DNA from: an uncultured Verrucomicrobia subdivision 3 bacterium
GTDB taxonomy: Bacteria; Verrucomicrobiota; Verrucomicrobiia; Limisphaerales; UBA11358
Assembly: GCA_903858275.1 (NCBI GenBank)
Contig: CAIOIC010000063.1
Location: 18,363 to 82,362 of the forward strand
Direction: 5' to 3'
DNA: 64,000 nucleotides
The notes beneath the pieces are model-generated. The model was given only the letters and a program-made list of their open reading frames with translations. It did not search any database and was not told where the DNA came from. Numbering within the stretch: the stretch's first letter is position 1; each line of letters opens with the position of its first letter. Shown piece by piece: positions 21,568 through 31,774 of this stretch. The translations under genes were made by a program, and so were the position numbers.

Positions 21568-21683
21568 ATTTGAAGCTGCGGGTGCTTTGAAAAAGAGAGC
21601 GGCGAACTGGCTTTTTCACACCCGATTTTCGCCAATTCGCCGCCTTGCCGTTCACGAGAACGGAAGCTCTGCTTAATGCCGTC

Positions 21684-22850
21684 TCACCTTGAAAATAACT
21701 GTTCGTGCATTGCCACCATCAGGTAATAAGTCCCGCCACCGGCGATGACTCCCGAACCGCAGCGGAGCCAAAGGGCGGAGAGGCCATTATTCCATTTGAG
21801 CCGGCTTAATTTCAGAAGACCGAACCAGGGCAGCACGACCGCTTGGTGGCCGATTTCCACGCCCAGACTGAAGGCGCCGAGGGCAATCCAGATACCCGCA
21901 GGCGGCAGCCCCGCCATGGCGTCCAGCAGCCCGCCGGCAAAGCCGAGTCCATGAATCAGCCCGAAGCCAAACGCCACCGCGAGGCGGGCGGGGGAATGGG
22001 CGCGATCGGGCCGGAAAATATTTTCCACCGCCACAAATACGATGCTCAACGCGATGACCGGCTCGACGACGAACGGCGGCAGCCGGAAGATGTCAAAAAC
22101 CGACAATGCCAGCGTCAAGGTGTGAGCCGCAGTGAACGCGGCGATGACCTTGAACATTTCCATAAAGTTTCGGGTGGCCAGCACGAGCGCCGCAATGAAT
22201 AGCAGGTGATCGTAGCCGGCAAGGATGTGCCGGATGCCGTGCCAAAGGTAGTCGCCGAACGTGCGCCAGCGGCCGTTTGCGAGCGGCGGATTTTGGGCGG
22301 CGGAAATCGCCGGCCAGCCCGTGGCGACGCTCACGGGCTGCTGGCTCGGCAGCAGCCAGGCATTGACCGAATCAGGTTCCCGGCCTTTCATCCGCAAGAC
22401 GTAATTCACGCTCCAGGCCGCGCCGGCCGCATAAGGCCATTCCTTGAGCATGGCCTGGTAAAACGTCAGTTCTGCCGGCGGCAAACCGGTCAGCGGATAT
22501 TCAATTTCATATTGGTAAAAAGTGTTTTCCGCCTCATCCAATTTTTGCGGCGGCGTCAGGCCGATCACTTGGCCGGCGAGCCTGTTGGTGCCGGCGTAAA
22601 TGACGAGGTGCTTCAGCACATAATCGCGATGCCGGTCCGCCGCCGCCTTCAAAACCTTCGCCTCCTCTCCGGCGAACGAACTCGGGGCGACATTTTGGGC
22701 CACCATGATTTCCCGGAGCGAAACCTCCGCCGCCACATGCACGCGCCCGGTTTCAACCTGCGCCCACAGCGGGTTCTGCAGTATCGGATGCGCATTCGCT
22801 GCGAGGCAGACGACGAGCGATAGGAGGCAAACTGTAAATCGTGAAGGCAT
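21684..22850 (-). CDS. HupE/UreJ-like membrane protein, exported N-terminal domain
   Basis: Signal 'MPSRFTVCLLSLVVCLAANAHP'; 'GIRHILAGYDHLLFIAALVLATR', 'FGFGLIHGLGFAGGL', 'GVEIGHQAVV'. Confidence 0.75.
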   Translation of the reverse strand: MPSRFTVCLLSLVVCLAANAHPILQNPLWAQVETGRVHVAAEVSLREIMVAQNVAPSSFAGEEAKVLKAAADRHRDYVLKHLVIYAGTNRLAGQVIGLTPPQKLDEAENTFYQYEIEYPLTGLPPAELTFYQAMLKEWPYAAGAAWSVNYVLRMKGREPDSVNAWLLPSQQPVSVATGWPAISAAQNPPLANGRWRTFGDYLWHGIRHILAGYDHLLFIAALVLATRNFMEMFKVIAAFTAAHTLTLALSVFDIFRLPPFVVEPVIALSIVFVAVENIFRPDRAHSPARLAVAFGFGLIHGLGFAGGLLDAMAGLPPAGIWIALGAFSLGVEIGHQAVVLPWFGLLKLSRLKWNNGLSALWLRCGSGVIAGGGTYYLMVAMHEQLFSR

Positions 22851-22852
22851 GA

Positions 22853-24571
22853 TCAAGAACCCGGGCTTCGCGTGTAAGTCACGTTCAACTCCGCGCTGTC
22901 GAGAATCAAATCCTTGATCGCAGTGAGCAGCGCCTCGCGCGTCACTTCGCGCGGTGACTGGCTTAGCGCGGGCAGGGCAGAGAGCGCATAGACATGGATG
23001 GTGTAAGTCTTCAGTCCCGGACCCTGAGAGTGTGGCGGTTCATAGCCAAGCTGGCCCCTGAAACTTGGCCCAAACTGACCGATGCCGCGCGCGTTCTTTG
23101 GCAGGCTCTTCATGGTTGGCGGAATATTCCACAGCGTCCAGTAACACTTCATAACATTTCCCGGCGCAAGGTGATCCATGACGAGCGCGAAACTTTTTGT
23201 GCCCGTTGGTGCGCCTTTCCATTCAAGCGGCAGGCTGGCGCCCGCGCCGTCGCCGGTGAATTCTAAGGGCAACGCGCCGCCGTTTTGCATCACGGGGCTC
23301 GTCAGTATGAAATTTCCGCTGCGCTTCGGGGTGAGAATCAATGGCGGTGCGCTGGTCGCGGTTTCACGGGGTTGCTGTGGGTTAGAAGCTTCGGGCTGCG
23401 GGCGGTTTCCATCGCGGCGCGGACGTTCGGGCGGAGCGCTATTTACTCGCTCACGCGGTGAACCATCACCACCGCCGCGTCGCGAGCGGGAGTTGTAAGC
23501 TTCTTCCCGCGTCGTTCCATCCGCACTTTGGAACTGAAACTTCCAGGTGCCGTCGCCGGCAGTTGAGTAGTTCACGCCGCCGGGCTGGCCATTCACAGAA
23601 TACTTGAGGGAAAAAGTCTTTTCATCGGGCGAGTTGGTAAAACCGGTGATCTTCGCGCCGCGCAATGGCGGTTGATCCTGTCGCACCGGCTGCGCGCGTG
23701 GTTGCGGATCAACCTGCTGCTGCGCTTCGGTGACTTCGCCGTGAAAGCCGCCGTTGACGTAGGGGTATTTCGTCGAGGCGTGATAGTGATAGCCCAGCGC
23801 GGCGGTCGTATGCCCATTGAAGGCGTCGAGCCCGGCCGGCGGTGATCCGTCCGGTTCCGTCAGCCCGAAAATCGGATATCCGTCGAGCGCATAGGCGATG
23901 GGCAATGCCTTGCCGACGATGCTTTGCAGATGCAGCGGCGCGGCATGGTAGTGATAATCATCCGCCCGACCGCAGTGGCCGCCCCATTGGTCCAGCTCGC
24001 CGATTTGAGCGGAGATTTCGCCGCGATTGTTTTGCGGGTTAAAGATCGGAATGCCGTTGGCGGCGATGGCAATGGCCCCGCGCAGGAAATGATTTTTGAT
24101 CGTCTGGGGCGAGGCGGCGGGAACCGGCGCGAGCGGCAGCCGCCACGCGTTGTCGCCGGAATACGGCTGCGGCAACGGCACCTGCTGCTGCCACGCGGTA
24201 ATGCCGACCATCATGTTGTGGGCGGGCAGGCCGCCGCTTTCGATGTAGAGAAAGGAATTATCCCAGCGCACCTTCACGCGCGGTGCAAACGCCTCGAACG
24301 CGTTCGCCTGTATGGGTTTTCGGTCGCTCGCGGCTGAACCGGCGGCTTGAATCCGGCTTGGGCGCGGGTCGGCTTGAGCCAGGAGAAACCAATTCGGCGC
24401 GGCGGTTTCCGGCGGACGCACCGACCGGTCGTAATGCGGATGGGCCGGATCGCCCGTCAAGTCATGCGCCGAGGCGACCTCCACCAGCGCGGGCAGCAGC
24501 CAGATGGCGAAGGCAATAACGGGCCGGAACCCGATGCCTCTGCTGGTCTTGTTTTTAATATTCACTTTCAT
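22853..24571 (-). CDS. YHYH domain-PEBP (YbhB/YbcL) fusion protein, exported
   Basis: 'WGGHCGRADDYHYHAAPLHL', 'LGYHYHASTKYPYVNGGFHGEV'; PEBP-like C-terminus 'GGALPLEFTGDGAGASLPLEWKGAPTGTKSFALVMDHLAPGN'. Confidence 0.82.
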   Translation of the reverse strand: MKVNIKNKTSRGIGFRPVIAFAIWLLPALVEVASAHDLTGDPAHPHYDRSVRPPETAAPNWFLLAQADPRPSRIQAAGSAASDRKPIQANAFEAFAPRVKVRWDNSFLYIESGGLPAHNMMVGITAWQQQVPLPQPYSGDNAWRLPLAPVPAASPQTIKNHFLRGAIAIAANGIPIFNPQNNRGEISAQIGELDQWGGHCGRADDYHYHAAPLHLQSIVGKALPIAYALDGYPIFGLTEPDGSPPAGLDAFNGHTTAALGYHYHASTKYPYVNGGFHGEVTEAQQQVDPQPRAQPVRQDQPPLRGAKITGFTNSPDEKTFSLKYSVNGQPGGVNYSTAGDGTWKFQFQSADGTTREEAYNSRSRRGGGDGSPRERVNSAPPERPRRDGNRPQPEASNPQQPRETATSAPPLILTPKRSGNFILTSPVMQNGGALPLEFTGDGAGASLPLEWKGAPTGTKSFALVMDHLAPGNVMKCYWTLWNIPPTMKSLPKNARGIGQFGPSFRGQLGYEPPHSQGPGLKTYTIHVYALSALPALSQSPREVTREALLTAIKDLILDSAELNVTYTRSPGS

Positions 24572-24594
24572 AATGGCAAGCTACGGCAATTCAC

Positions 24595-24611
24595 CTTAAG
24601 ACAGGATTAAG
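24595..24611 (-). promoter_or_regulatory. PmrA-box-like direct repeat, site 1
   Basis: Minus strand CTTAATCCTGTCTTAAG (GTGAATT), 23 nt before ATG of YHYH-PEBP gene. Confidence 0.8.
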
Positions 24612-24709
24612 AATTAACGTTAGCCAGCCGCCGGCCTTATAAGATTCAGCATATAATTCACCCCGTCCGGAGCTCGTCGCATTGCCAGGTGAGCTCAGGA
24701 ACGGTGCCG

Positions 24710-26656
24710 TTACTTGGTGGTGGTGGTGCAGATCGGATCAACCACCACGGCGGCGGATTTCTGCACCGCCAATGCCGCGGGCGTGTTGCCGGGCAGGTCG
24801 GAGTTGACCGGCATTTTCACGCGGTAGAATCCGGGGGACCGGGCGAGTCGTCCGGGATCCGTTTCCACAAAACTCGCCAGCGAGCCGGGACTGGTCACCG
24901 TGGTGACATCGCTCCAACTGGGGTTGGCGAGGTTGGTGGCAAATTGGAGGGCGTAGGTCGTGCCCGCGGTGGCTTTGAAACTGATGGTGGCGTTCGTTGC
25001 GCCCAGCCGGGTGAAATTGGTGATGATCAGGTTCTCGGTCTGATTGTTCACCACAATGAACTGCCCCATCATGCCGCCATCCTCGTGGTTCAGAAAATGG
25101 CAGTGAAACATGAACGGGTTCGAGCCGCTCGCGAAGTCATCAAACTTGGCGATGACGCTCACCGACTCCGTGCGCGGCACATAGACGGTGTCTTTCCAGC
25201 CGGATTCGTAGGGGGCGTTGGTGCCGGTCGTCGTGACCTGCGTGCCGCTGCGGGCAACGATGTAGAATTTCACATCGTGGAGGTGCAGGGAGTGGCTGAA
25301 CACGTTCCCGGCGGCGATGGTCCACATTTGCGTGCTGTTCAGGGGAATCGTGAAATTGTTTGAATAAGCGCTATACGTCTTGTTGTTGAAACTGAACCCC
25401 GGGGTGGCGCCGTTGCCGCCGGTCACGGTGATGGTGTTCGTGCTCGAGGCGTCGGAGCGTTTCCAATACGTGTTCGTGATCAGCGTCAGCGGCAGGTTGG
25501 TGATGGCATTGGCCGTCCGGTTGGTGCCGACGATGATGTGCAACAGGGTGAAGTTCGTGTGGTTCAGCCAGCCCGTGTTTTCCGGTCCGTCCGCGCCGTT
25601 CGGGACGCGCGCTTCCGCTTCCACGCCGGGGAACCCGGCTTCCGGTCCCGGCGTCGGTTGAAGCAACCCGCTGATTTCGCCATTGAACGCCTTCAAGTCC
25701 ACCGCCGACCCGGGCGGATTGGTGGTGAGATTCAGCAGAATCTCCACACGTTCGCCGACCATCATCTTCACGCGCGTCACCGGCACGGGGGCGTTTAACA
25801 GCCCCTGGTCGTTGCCGATGACGTAATAGAGGACATTCGTGGCGGCAGTGACGCCGTTGCTGAAGCCGAGGTTGTAGCCGCGCTGGATTTCTCCGTTGAG
25901 CAGGCGCAGGCGCACCATCTGCGGCGGCAGCACGATTTGCGCATTGTAGGTGCCATTCACCAGGGCGATGTCGCCGTAGTTGTCCCGCGAAGAAGTGCTG
26001 CCGTCGCTCTGGGTATATTGGCCGACGGCGAATTGGTTTCCGGGCTTGATGCCGTTGAAGGTGTTCGTGAGGAAACGGCGGCTCGTCAGTGCCAGTGGAA
26101 GGTCGTCCACGCCGTAAGTGCGCGGCACCGGCAGCGACGCTTCCGCCGCGTCCTTGACGATGATGAATCCCCCGGCTCCATAAGTGAGCTGGCTTTGCGT
26201 GGTCATGTGCAGATGCGGATGATACCAGTAGGTCGCCGCACTGTTGAGCATAGTAAAGGAAGGGGACCATACGGCATTCGTGGCGATCGGTTGATGCGGC
26301 CCGCCATCCATGATTGCGGGAATATGCAGTCCATGCCAATGCACCGTGGTGGCATCGGGCAGGTTGTTCGTCACGTTGAGCTGGACGTAATCGCTGTTGC
26401 TCATGATGAGCGTCGGCCCCCAGAACGGCATCCCGTTGTAGCCATAAGTGACCGTCGGTGCGCCGTTCGAGTAGATGCTCAGCGGCGGATTGGTGACGGT
26501 CCAGAACTGTTTGTTCGTCTGGCTCAACCAGAGATTAAATGTCGTGCCGGTGAGTGCCGGTGGAATGGTGAGGTCATTATAAACGACCGCGGAATTGCCG
26601 CTGGCCGCCATGAAGAGCAGGGCAACGCAGCTAAACTTTGTTTTGATGAATCTCAT
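24710..26656 (-). CDS. Multicopper oxidase, exported
   Basis: Cu-ligand motifs 'HWHGLHIP', 'HPHLHMTT', 'HSLHLHDVKF', 'HCHFLNHEDGGMM'; start could be ATG at 26680. Confidence 0.85.
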   Translation of the reverse strand: MRFIKTKFSCVALLFMAASGNSAVVYNDLTIPPALTGTTFNLWLSQTNKQFWTVTNPPLSIYSNGAPTVTYGYNGMPFWGPTLIMSNSDYVQLNVTNNLPDATTVHWHGLHIPAIMDGGPHQPIATNAVWSPSFTMLNSAATYWYHPHLHMTTQSQLTYGAGGFIIVKDAAEASLPVPRTYGVDDLPLALTSRRFLTNTFNGIKPGNQFAVGQYTQSDGSTSSRDNYGDIALVNGTYNAQIVLPPQMVRLRLLNGEIQRGYNLGFSNGVTAATNVLYYVIGNDQGLLNAPVPVTRVKMMVGERVEILLNLTTNPPGSAVDLKAFNGEISGLLQPTPGPEAGFPGVEAEARVPNGADGPENTGWLNHTNFTLLHIIVGTNRTANAITNLPLTLITNTYWKRSDASSTNTITVTGGNGATPGFSFNNKTYSAYSNNFTIPLNSTQMWTIAAGNVFSHSLHLHDVKFYIVARSGTQVTTTGTNAPYESGWKDTVYVPRTESVSVIAKFDDFASGSNPFMFHCHFLNHEDGGMMGQFIVVNNQTENLIITNFTRLGATNATISFKATAGTTYALQFATNLANPSWSDVTTVTSPGSLASFVETDPGRLARSPGFYRVKMPVNSDLPGNTPAALAVQKSAAVVVDPICTTTTK

Positions 26657-26715
26657 TGTAATTTTCTTCAGCCATATCATCTCAACTGGAACCTCAAGGA
26701 GCGATGAAGGTGTGA

Positions 26716-29700
26716 TTATCGCGTTGCCTTGATCCGGTAGAACAGGTTCGAGCCACCATTGGCCCCCGTATGGATAAAATTGTTGGTGATGCTCGTCGGC
26801 GGGTTGTTCGTGGAAATGGTGGTCCACTGATTAGTGGTAAGCGAGGGGGAACATTCCAGATACTGCCAGGCGTTGTTGCCGCCGATCCAGGTGAGATTCA
26901 CATTGCCGCCGGTCACTTGCAGCTTGGTGATGGCCAGCCGCGAGGCGGCATTCGTGGGATTCAGGTCGGCAAGGTAGTTTTGCAGCGTGGTGTTGCCGTT
27001 GGTATTGATGAGTTTTGCCACGGCCGCCAGCGTGGGGTCGAAGCCGTAGGCGATGGCCCAGCCATCGGGGATGCCGTTATTCGCGGACGACCACGCCGTC
27101 GGGTCGATGCCGAGTTGGTATTCCAGCAAATCGGAAAGCCCGTCGCCATCATGGTCACTGGTGGCGGTGACCGCGGAAAGATTTCCGAAATGGGAGCGGG
27201 TCCAAATGTCGGGCAAGCCAAGTCCGACCGTGTCGGTCGCGGCACCAGTGTATGTCTCGATCGTTCCGCGAGGCGTGAGGTCTTTGCCCGCAAAACCGGA
27301 AAAGCTGGCCGGATAGCGATGGACTTTGAAGACTTCATTCATCGTTTGCAGCGGAAAGTTGATGTTGCTGTTCGGGTCAAACGGGACGGTGCTGCCCTGC
27401 GCGTATGGCGTTGCGGCTGACGGATTGACGTATTGCCAGACTGTCTGGCGGTTGGTCGTGACTTCAAAGAGCGTGCCCCGGATGCCGAAGGTGATGAGCG
27501 TGTTGCCGTTCAGCTCGCGCTCCACGCCGCCAATGTCCGCGCCGTAGAAATTGGTGGCGGGGCTGTTGGTATAGACCCAAAAGTAATTCGTGGGGCCGAA
27601 ATAGACATTGCTCGCACCGGCATAGAAGCCGTTGGCGTTCACCGGTGGAACAATTTCGTCAATGGACGTGTAACAGGCGGAAGCCGGACTGACACGGCCA
27701 ATGCCGTTGTCGTGGATCAGAATGTGGCCCGCGCCGGGGCAGTTCGTCGGAATCCAGACCGCGCAGTGCTGCTGCCAGAGCATTTCTTTGTGGGTGGCGT
27801 CGGTGAGATTGCAGATGGCCGGATTACCCCAACGATAGAGCAGGTCGCCGCCCTTGCCGTATTTACCCCCAGTATGTCCGGCAGCCTGGATGGTCGTGGT
27901 GCTGTGGTCAATGACCCAGACTTCGGATTGGTTGCGGGAGCTGATAAGGATTTGGTCGAATTGCGGGTTGTAATCAATCCCGTTGAAGTGATTCCAGAAC
28001 TGCTGGAGATTGCCGGCATTGGCGTTGATGAGTTCGACGTGATTGCTGACCACGCCGTAGTTTGCCTTTGTCGCATCGTAATCCTGGATGAGATGATCCA
28101 TGACATGCCATTCCCAGACAATCGTCCCGTTGGTGGTGCCGTCCTTCCGGTCGGGCCGGACTTCGATGATGTAATCCGGCAGCGCAAAACCGCCATTTGT
28201 CCTGACGCTGATTTCGGTTTGCGCATTGGTCTTGAATCCGGCGGCCAGGAGATTCGCGAGGTAAATCTTCTCGCAGGCAATCATGAGCACATTGCCATTG
28301 GGCAACTGTGCGAGGTCGTGGTGGGTCATTTGGTTTGTGGTATTCAGCTCGAAGCACCAGATCAGGTTGTTTTGCCAGTCCCGTTCCTCCAGCCGGCCGC
28401 CTTCGCCGCCGCCGGTGTTCAGCTTGGACTGGTTTCCCACGGAACACGTGCGCAGCAGATGGCCTTCCGGCGTCAGATACTCCGCCCGCCCCGGATTATA
28501 GGAACTGGTCCACCGGTGGACATACTGGCCGCTGTTGTTCAGCAGATAGGTGTTGTTGCCCTGCATCGGCGACATCAGCGTGTAGCCGGGACTGGCATTG
28601 GTGGTGTTGAGGAACAGGCCGATCGTCTGCGTGATCTTTTCCGGCCGCATCACCCGAAAACCGGTCTGGCTCCACTGGCCGTTCGGATCGCCCGGGGGAC
28701 CGCCACCGAGGAAATACGACGGGTCACGGTTTGATACGCGGGCATGTCCGTAGTCGTAGTCGCTCGCGGAATTGCCGTTCCACCAGGTGCCGCCGCGCAG
28801 GCAGCGATAGGCCACTGCGCCGGGCGCGCTGTTGCTGGGGAAAAGATCCGCTTGCGCATAGGTCGGCCCGGGCGGATTCGTGACGATGTTATTGTTCGTG
28901 CAATAGGCATAGTAGGTGTTCATATACCAGTCGTTGCACCATTCCCAGACGTTGCCGCCCATGTCGTAAAGCCCGTAGGGATTCGACCCGTCGCTGGTCT
29001 GATAAGTGAGCTGGCTGCCCGGCCAATTGTAGTCCGACTTCAACCGCAGCGCGCCGTTGTAGAAGCCGACGGGCGTCGTGCAGGGATAATCATTGGTGGA
29101 TTCAAACGGGTCATAGGAATTTTCCCAGTTGGCGAACGTGCCATTGGCGTTGGTGTTCATGCCCCAGGGGAACATGACGTAAGGATTCGTCTGCCCGCCG
29201 TGTGCGGCGTATTCCCACTCCGCCTCGGTCGGCAGGCGGAATCCGTTCTTGGAAAAATCCACGTCGCCGTTCGTGACGTTGTAGCACGAATCGAAACCGC
29301 CTTGCTGACTGAGCCAGTTACAATACGCGATGGCGCCGAACCAGCGCACGCTTGTGACCGGATGCAGATCGCGGCTGTTCAGGACGGTGAAGGAATTATT
29401 CTGAAACTGGATGCGGCTCGAAGACGAGGCGTCATGCGTGTAGAAGAAAACATTCGTGCCGCCAACGGCATAAACGATGTTGGTGCGGACTTCAATCGAT
29501 CCATTCGTCAGCGCACTGTTCAGATAGTCGCAATACTCGCGGCAGGTGGCCAGCGTCGTGGCCATGTAAAGCGGCGAGATGTAAACGTTGTGAACCGGCT
29601 CTTCGTCCGTGTAGTGCTTGAGGTCTATGTAGCCGAACTGGTCGCCCATCAGAAAGTTGCCGCCGGGAATCCGGACGTATTGAGCGCTAAATGGGATGAT

Positions 29701-30282
29701 GACGTTCGATGTGCCAAACGTGACCGTGAGCGTGATCTGGTCGAGCCAGATACGGGCATTCGCCTGCCCGCTGGCGAACTGGAATTGCAAGAACAGGTTG
29801 CTGACTAGATCGGCGGGCTGAAGCACGTAAGTGTAATTGCGCCAGGTGTGATTCGTGCCGTTGGTCTCGGCCAGCCGCGTCGTGAAGCCGGCGCCGTTGT
29901 TGAGCAGCATTGCCCAGCCGTTATTGTTGGTCAACCCGGCGGCGTTGAGGTAAAAACTGAGCGTGCCGCTGTTGCCGCGCGCATTAATGCCTGCCGCCGT
30001 CGTGATGGAACTGTCGGCCAGATTGGTCGTGCCCATCTTGAACGACATCCCGTTGGTATTGCCGCTACCGTAGTTGGCGTTGGTGTTTTGCTCGAAAGGA
30101 TTACTGACGCTGTAAGCGAGACTCCACGGATAATTGCAGCCAGTCCCCGTCCACGGTTTCAGGGTGTTCGTCCCCATGGTTTCCGAAAACACCACCAGAT
30201 TGGTGGTTGCGGCCGCGGCGCGCCACACCCCGATTGCGCCCAATACCAGTGCCGCCAAGGCGATATGAAGGCATCTGCTCAT
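26716..30282 (-). CDS. SUMF1 (FGE-sulfatase fold)-arylsulfotransferase-like (ASST) fusion, 1188 aa, exported
   Basis: 'VRIPGGNFLMGDQFGY..DEEPVHNVYI', 'YDMGGNVWEWCNDWY', 'CLRGGTWWNG'; then 'GYTLMSPMQGNNTYLLNNSGQYVHRW..GGGEGGRLEERDWQNNLIW'. Confidence 0.85.
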   Translation of the reverse strand: MSRCLHIALAALVLGAIGVWRAAAATTNLVVFSETMGTNTLKPWTGTGCNYPWSLAYSVSNPFEQNTNANYGSGNTNGMSFKMGTTNLADSSITTAAGINARGNSGTLSFYLNAAGLTNNNGWAMLLNNGAGFTTRLAETNGTNHTWRNYTYVLQPADLVSNLFLQFQFASGQANARIWLDQITLTVTFGTSNVIIPFSAQYVRIPGGNFLMGDQFGYIDLKHYTDEEPVHNVYISPLYMATTLATCREYCDYLNSALTNGSIEVRTNIVYAVGGTNVFFYTHDASSSSRIQFQNNSFTVLNSRDLHPVTSVRWFGAIAYCNWLSQQGGFDSCYNVTNGDVDFSKNGFRLPTEAEWEYAAHGGQTNPYVMFPWGMNTNANGTFANWENSYDPFESTNDYPCTTPVGFYNGALRLKSDYNWPGSQLTYQTSDGSNPYGLYDMGGNVWEWCNDWYMNTYYAYCTNNNIVTNPPGPTYAQADLFPSNSAPGAVAYRCLRGGTWWNGNSASDYDYGHARVSNRDPSYFLGGGPPGDPNGQWSQTGFRVMRPEKITQTIGLFLNTTNASPGYTLMSPMQGNNTYLLNNSGQYVHRWTSSYNPGRAEYLTPEGHLLRTCSVGNQSKLNTGGGEGGRLEERDWQNNLIWCFELNTTNQMTHHDLAQLPNGNVLMIACEKIYLANLLAAGFKTNAQTEISVRTNGGFALPDYIIEVRPDRKDGTTNGTIVWEWHVMDHLIQDYDATKANYGVVSNHVELINANAGNLQQFWNHFNGIDYNPQFDQILISSRNQSEVWVIDHSTTTIQAAGHTGGKYGKGGDLLYRWGNPAICNLTDATHKEMLWQQHCAVWIPTNCPGAGHILIHDNGIGRVSPASACYTSIDEIVPPVNANGFYAGASNVYFGPTNYFWVYTNSPATNFYGADIGGVERELNGNTLITFGIRGTLFEVTTNRQTVWQYVNPSAATPYAQGSTVPFDPNSNINFPLQTMNEVFKVHRYPASFSGFAGKDLTPRGTIETYTGAATDTVGLGLPDIWTRSHFGNLSAVTATSDHDGDGLSDLLEYQLGIDPTAWSSANNGIPDGWAIAYGFDPTLAAVAKLINTNGNTTLQNYLADLNPTNAASRLAITKLQVTGGNVNLTWIGGNNAWQYLECSPSLTTNQWTTISTNNPPTSITNNFIHTGANGGSNLFYRIKATR

Positions 30283-30305
30283 AACCCCAATATGACCAAA
30301 GTAAC

Positions 30306-30322
30306 CTTAAGATAGCATTAAG
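30306..30322 (-). promoter_or_regulatory. PmrA-box-like direct repeat, site 2
   Basis: Minus strand CTTAATGCTATCTTAAG (GTTACTT), 23 nt before ATG; CATATT -10-like hexamer at 30289-30294. Confidence 0.82.
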
Positions 30323-30443
30323 TGGAAACACGTTAACGTCTCACTATGATTCGGGAGGGAGTATTTGAATGTGTTTAATTGATGGCTCGTCAATCGCTGG
30401 ACGCGTTCGGCATTGCTTGATTCATCGTCTGGAATGATTGATT

Positions 30444-31760
30444 TTACCCGCCCCGCACCAGCCGCACGAAATTGCCAATGTGAATGGCATCGCCTTGCGG
30501 TCCGCGCCCGCGGGGAAACATATTGGGGTCGCCTGATTTGGGGTCGCTCCGCTGGGCGCCCGCGCCATGGACATCCACGAGATGATATTCACCGCTGCCG
30601 CGGTCGCTGCTGCCGGCTTCGGGCGGTCCGCGCCTTTCGGGCGGGCCGCCCGCCATGCTCCGCGCGGACATCCAGCCGGCGGCGCGGCCAAATGAAATGT
30701 AAACCGCCGCCCCGCCGCCGATAAAACTGGCATGAGTCGTTCCCGTCCAATAAAACGGAAAATCAGCCTGTCCAGCCTCGTTGGCGATTTGCATGCAATG
30801 GAACAGCGGATCGATCGCCGCCGACCGGCTCGTGTCTGGCGAGCGGGAATAATCCACGATGCTCTGCAATTCCTTGGCGTTGGGCATGCGCCAGTCGTTG
30901 TGGCCCAGGAAGTTTTCCGCGTTCTTCTGCTGCACCCACGCCAGCGCATCCTGCCAGTTCATGCCCCGACCGCTGTCTGATTTGGACCACATCAGGCCGC
31001 TGGCGTTGTCGGTGATGATGCCGTTCTGGCTGCCTTGAAAGATGTTTTTGCCGTAGGCCGGATTGCCGCGCACGCACAGCGCAAAAAAAGTTTTTTCCAT
31101 CCCGCCGCCCGGCATGAACAAATCGTAGCCCTTGATGCGTCCATCGGCGAAATTGACGCCAAAAAGTTTATCGAAGCCGCGCGCGCCCTTGCCGACATAT
31201 TTGGTGCTGGAGGCATATTGCGAATCAATGGTGCGTTCGCCCGCGCGCGTATCGCCATAGGCAAATTTGAAAAACCTCGTGTCAATAAATGGCTTCATTC
31301 GGGCGGCATCAGAACTTGGCCCGCTGGGATCCATCCCGCTGAAAATAATGAGCGAATACAACTCTTTGATGGTTGGCAGTCGCCAATCATTATAACCGCC
31401 GAACCTGGCTGCGTTAAGTTTCGCGGGAAGCGCTTGAGCTTGGGTCAAAGTCAATTTGTCGGCGCGATTAAGAATGCCATTGCCGTCGGTGTCCGGGCTG
31501 CGCTGCCAGGTTAAGCCGGTGACGTTATCCAAAACGGTTAAACCATCGGCGCTCAAAGTATAATTGGGCGGATGAAGGTGAAACTGCGCGTCCTGCCCAT
31601 AAAAAGCTTCTCCTTTTTTCGGGGGCGCAATTTCGCTGCGATTGTCGTAACACTTCAGCTGGGCGGTATCTACGACTGGGTAGGGTGGCAATGCAAATAG
31701 ATGCGTCTGGCAAACAAGCCAGAATATTAAGAAAAATGGGGATGGAATTTTAATATCCAT
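30444..31760 (-). CDS. DUF1566 (Lcl-type) domain protein, exported
   Basis: 'VLDNVTGLTWQRSPD', 'YNDWRLPTIKELYSLI', 'ITDNASGLMWSKSDSG', 'HNDWRMPNAKELQSIVDY'. Confidence 0.85.
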   Translation of the reverse strand: MDIKIPSPFFLIFWLVCQTHLFALPPYPVVDTAQLKCYDNRSEIAPPKKGEAFYGQDAQFHLHPPNYTLSADGLTVLDNVTGLTWQRSPDTDGNGILNRADKLTLTQAQALPAKLNAARFGGYNDWRLPTIKELYSLIIFSGMDPSGPSSDAARMKPFIDTRFFKFAYGDTRAGERTIDSQYASSTKYVGKGARGFDKLFGVNFADGRIKGYDLFMPGGGMEKTFFALCVRGNPAYGKNIFQGSQNGIITDNASGLMWSKSDSGRGMNWQDALAWVQQKNAENFLGHNDWRMPNAKELQSIVDYSRSPDTSRSAAIDPLFHCMQIANEAGQADFPFYWTGTTHASFIGGGAAVYISFGRAAGWMSARSMAGGPPERRGPPEAGSSDRGSGEYHLVDVHGAGAQRSDPKSGDPNMFPRGRGPQGDAIHIGNFVRLVRGG

Positions 31761-31774
31761 GATGTTTTGAGCCG

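Noticed and set aside
21598-21670. Inverted repeats GCGGCGAACTGG/CCAATTCGCCGC and CCGTTC-ACGA-GAACGG between the MFS and HupE genes
   Set aside because: Probably convergent-gene termination structures, but loops are long or stems short and there is no clear T-tract, so not reported as a terminator.
27433-28734. Long + strand ORF (433 aa) opposite the SUMF1-ASST gene; similar long antisense ORFs at 28744-29808, 36066-37271, 20464-21483, 7602-9011 and 45206-46447
   Set aside because: They mirror well-supported coding genes in GC-rich DNA, have no recognisable domains and His/Arg/Ala-rich composition typical of shadow ORFs.
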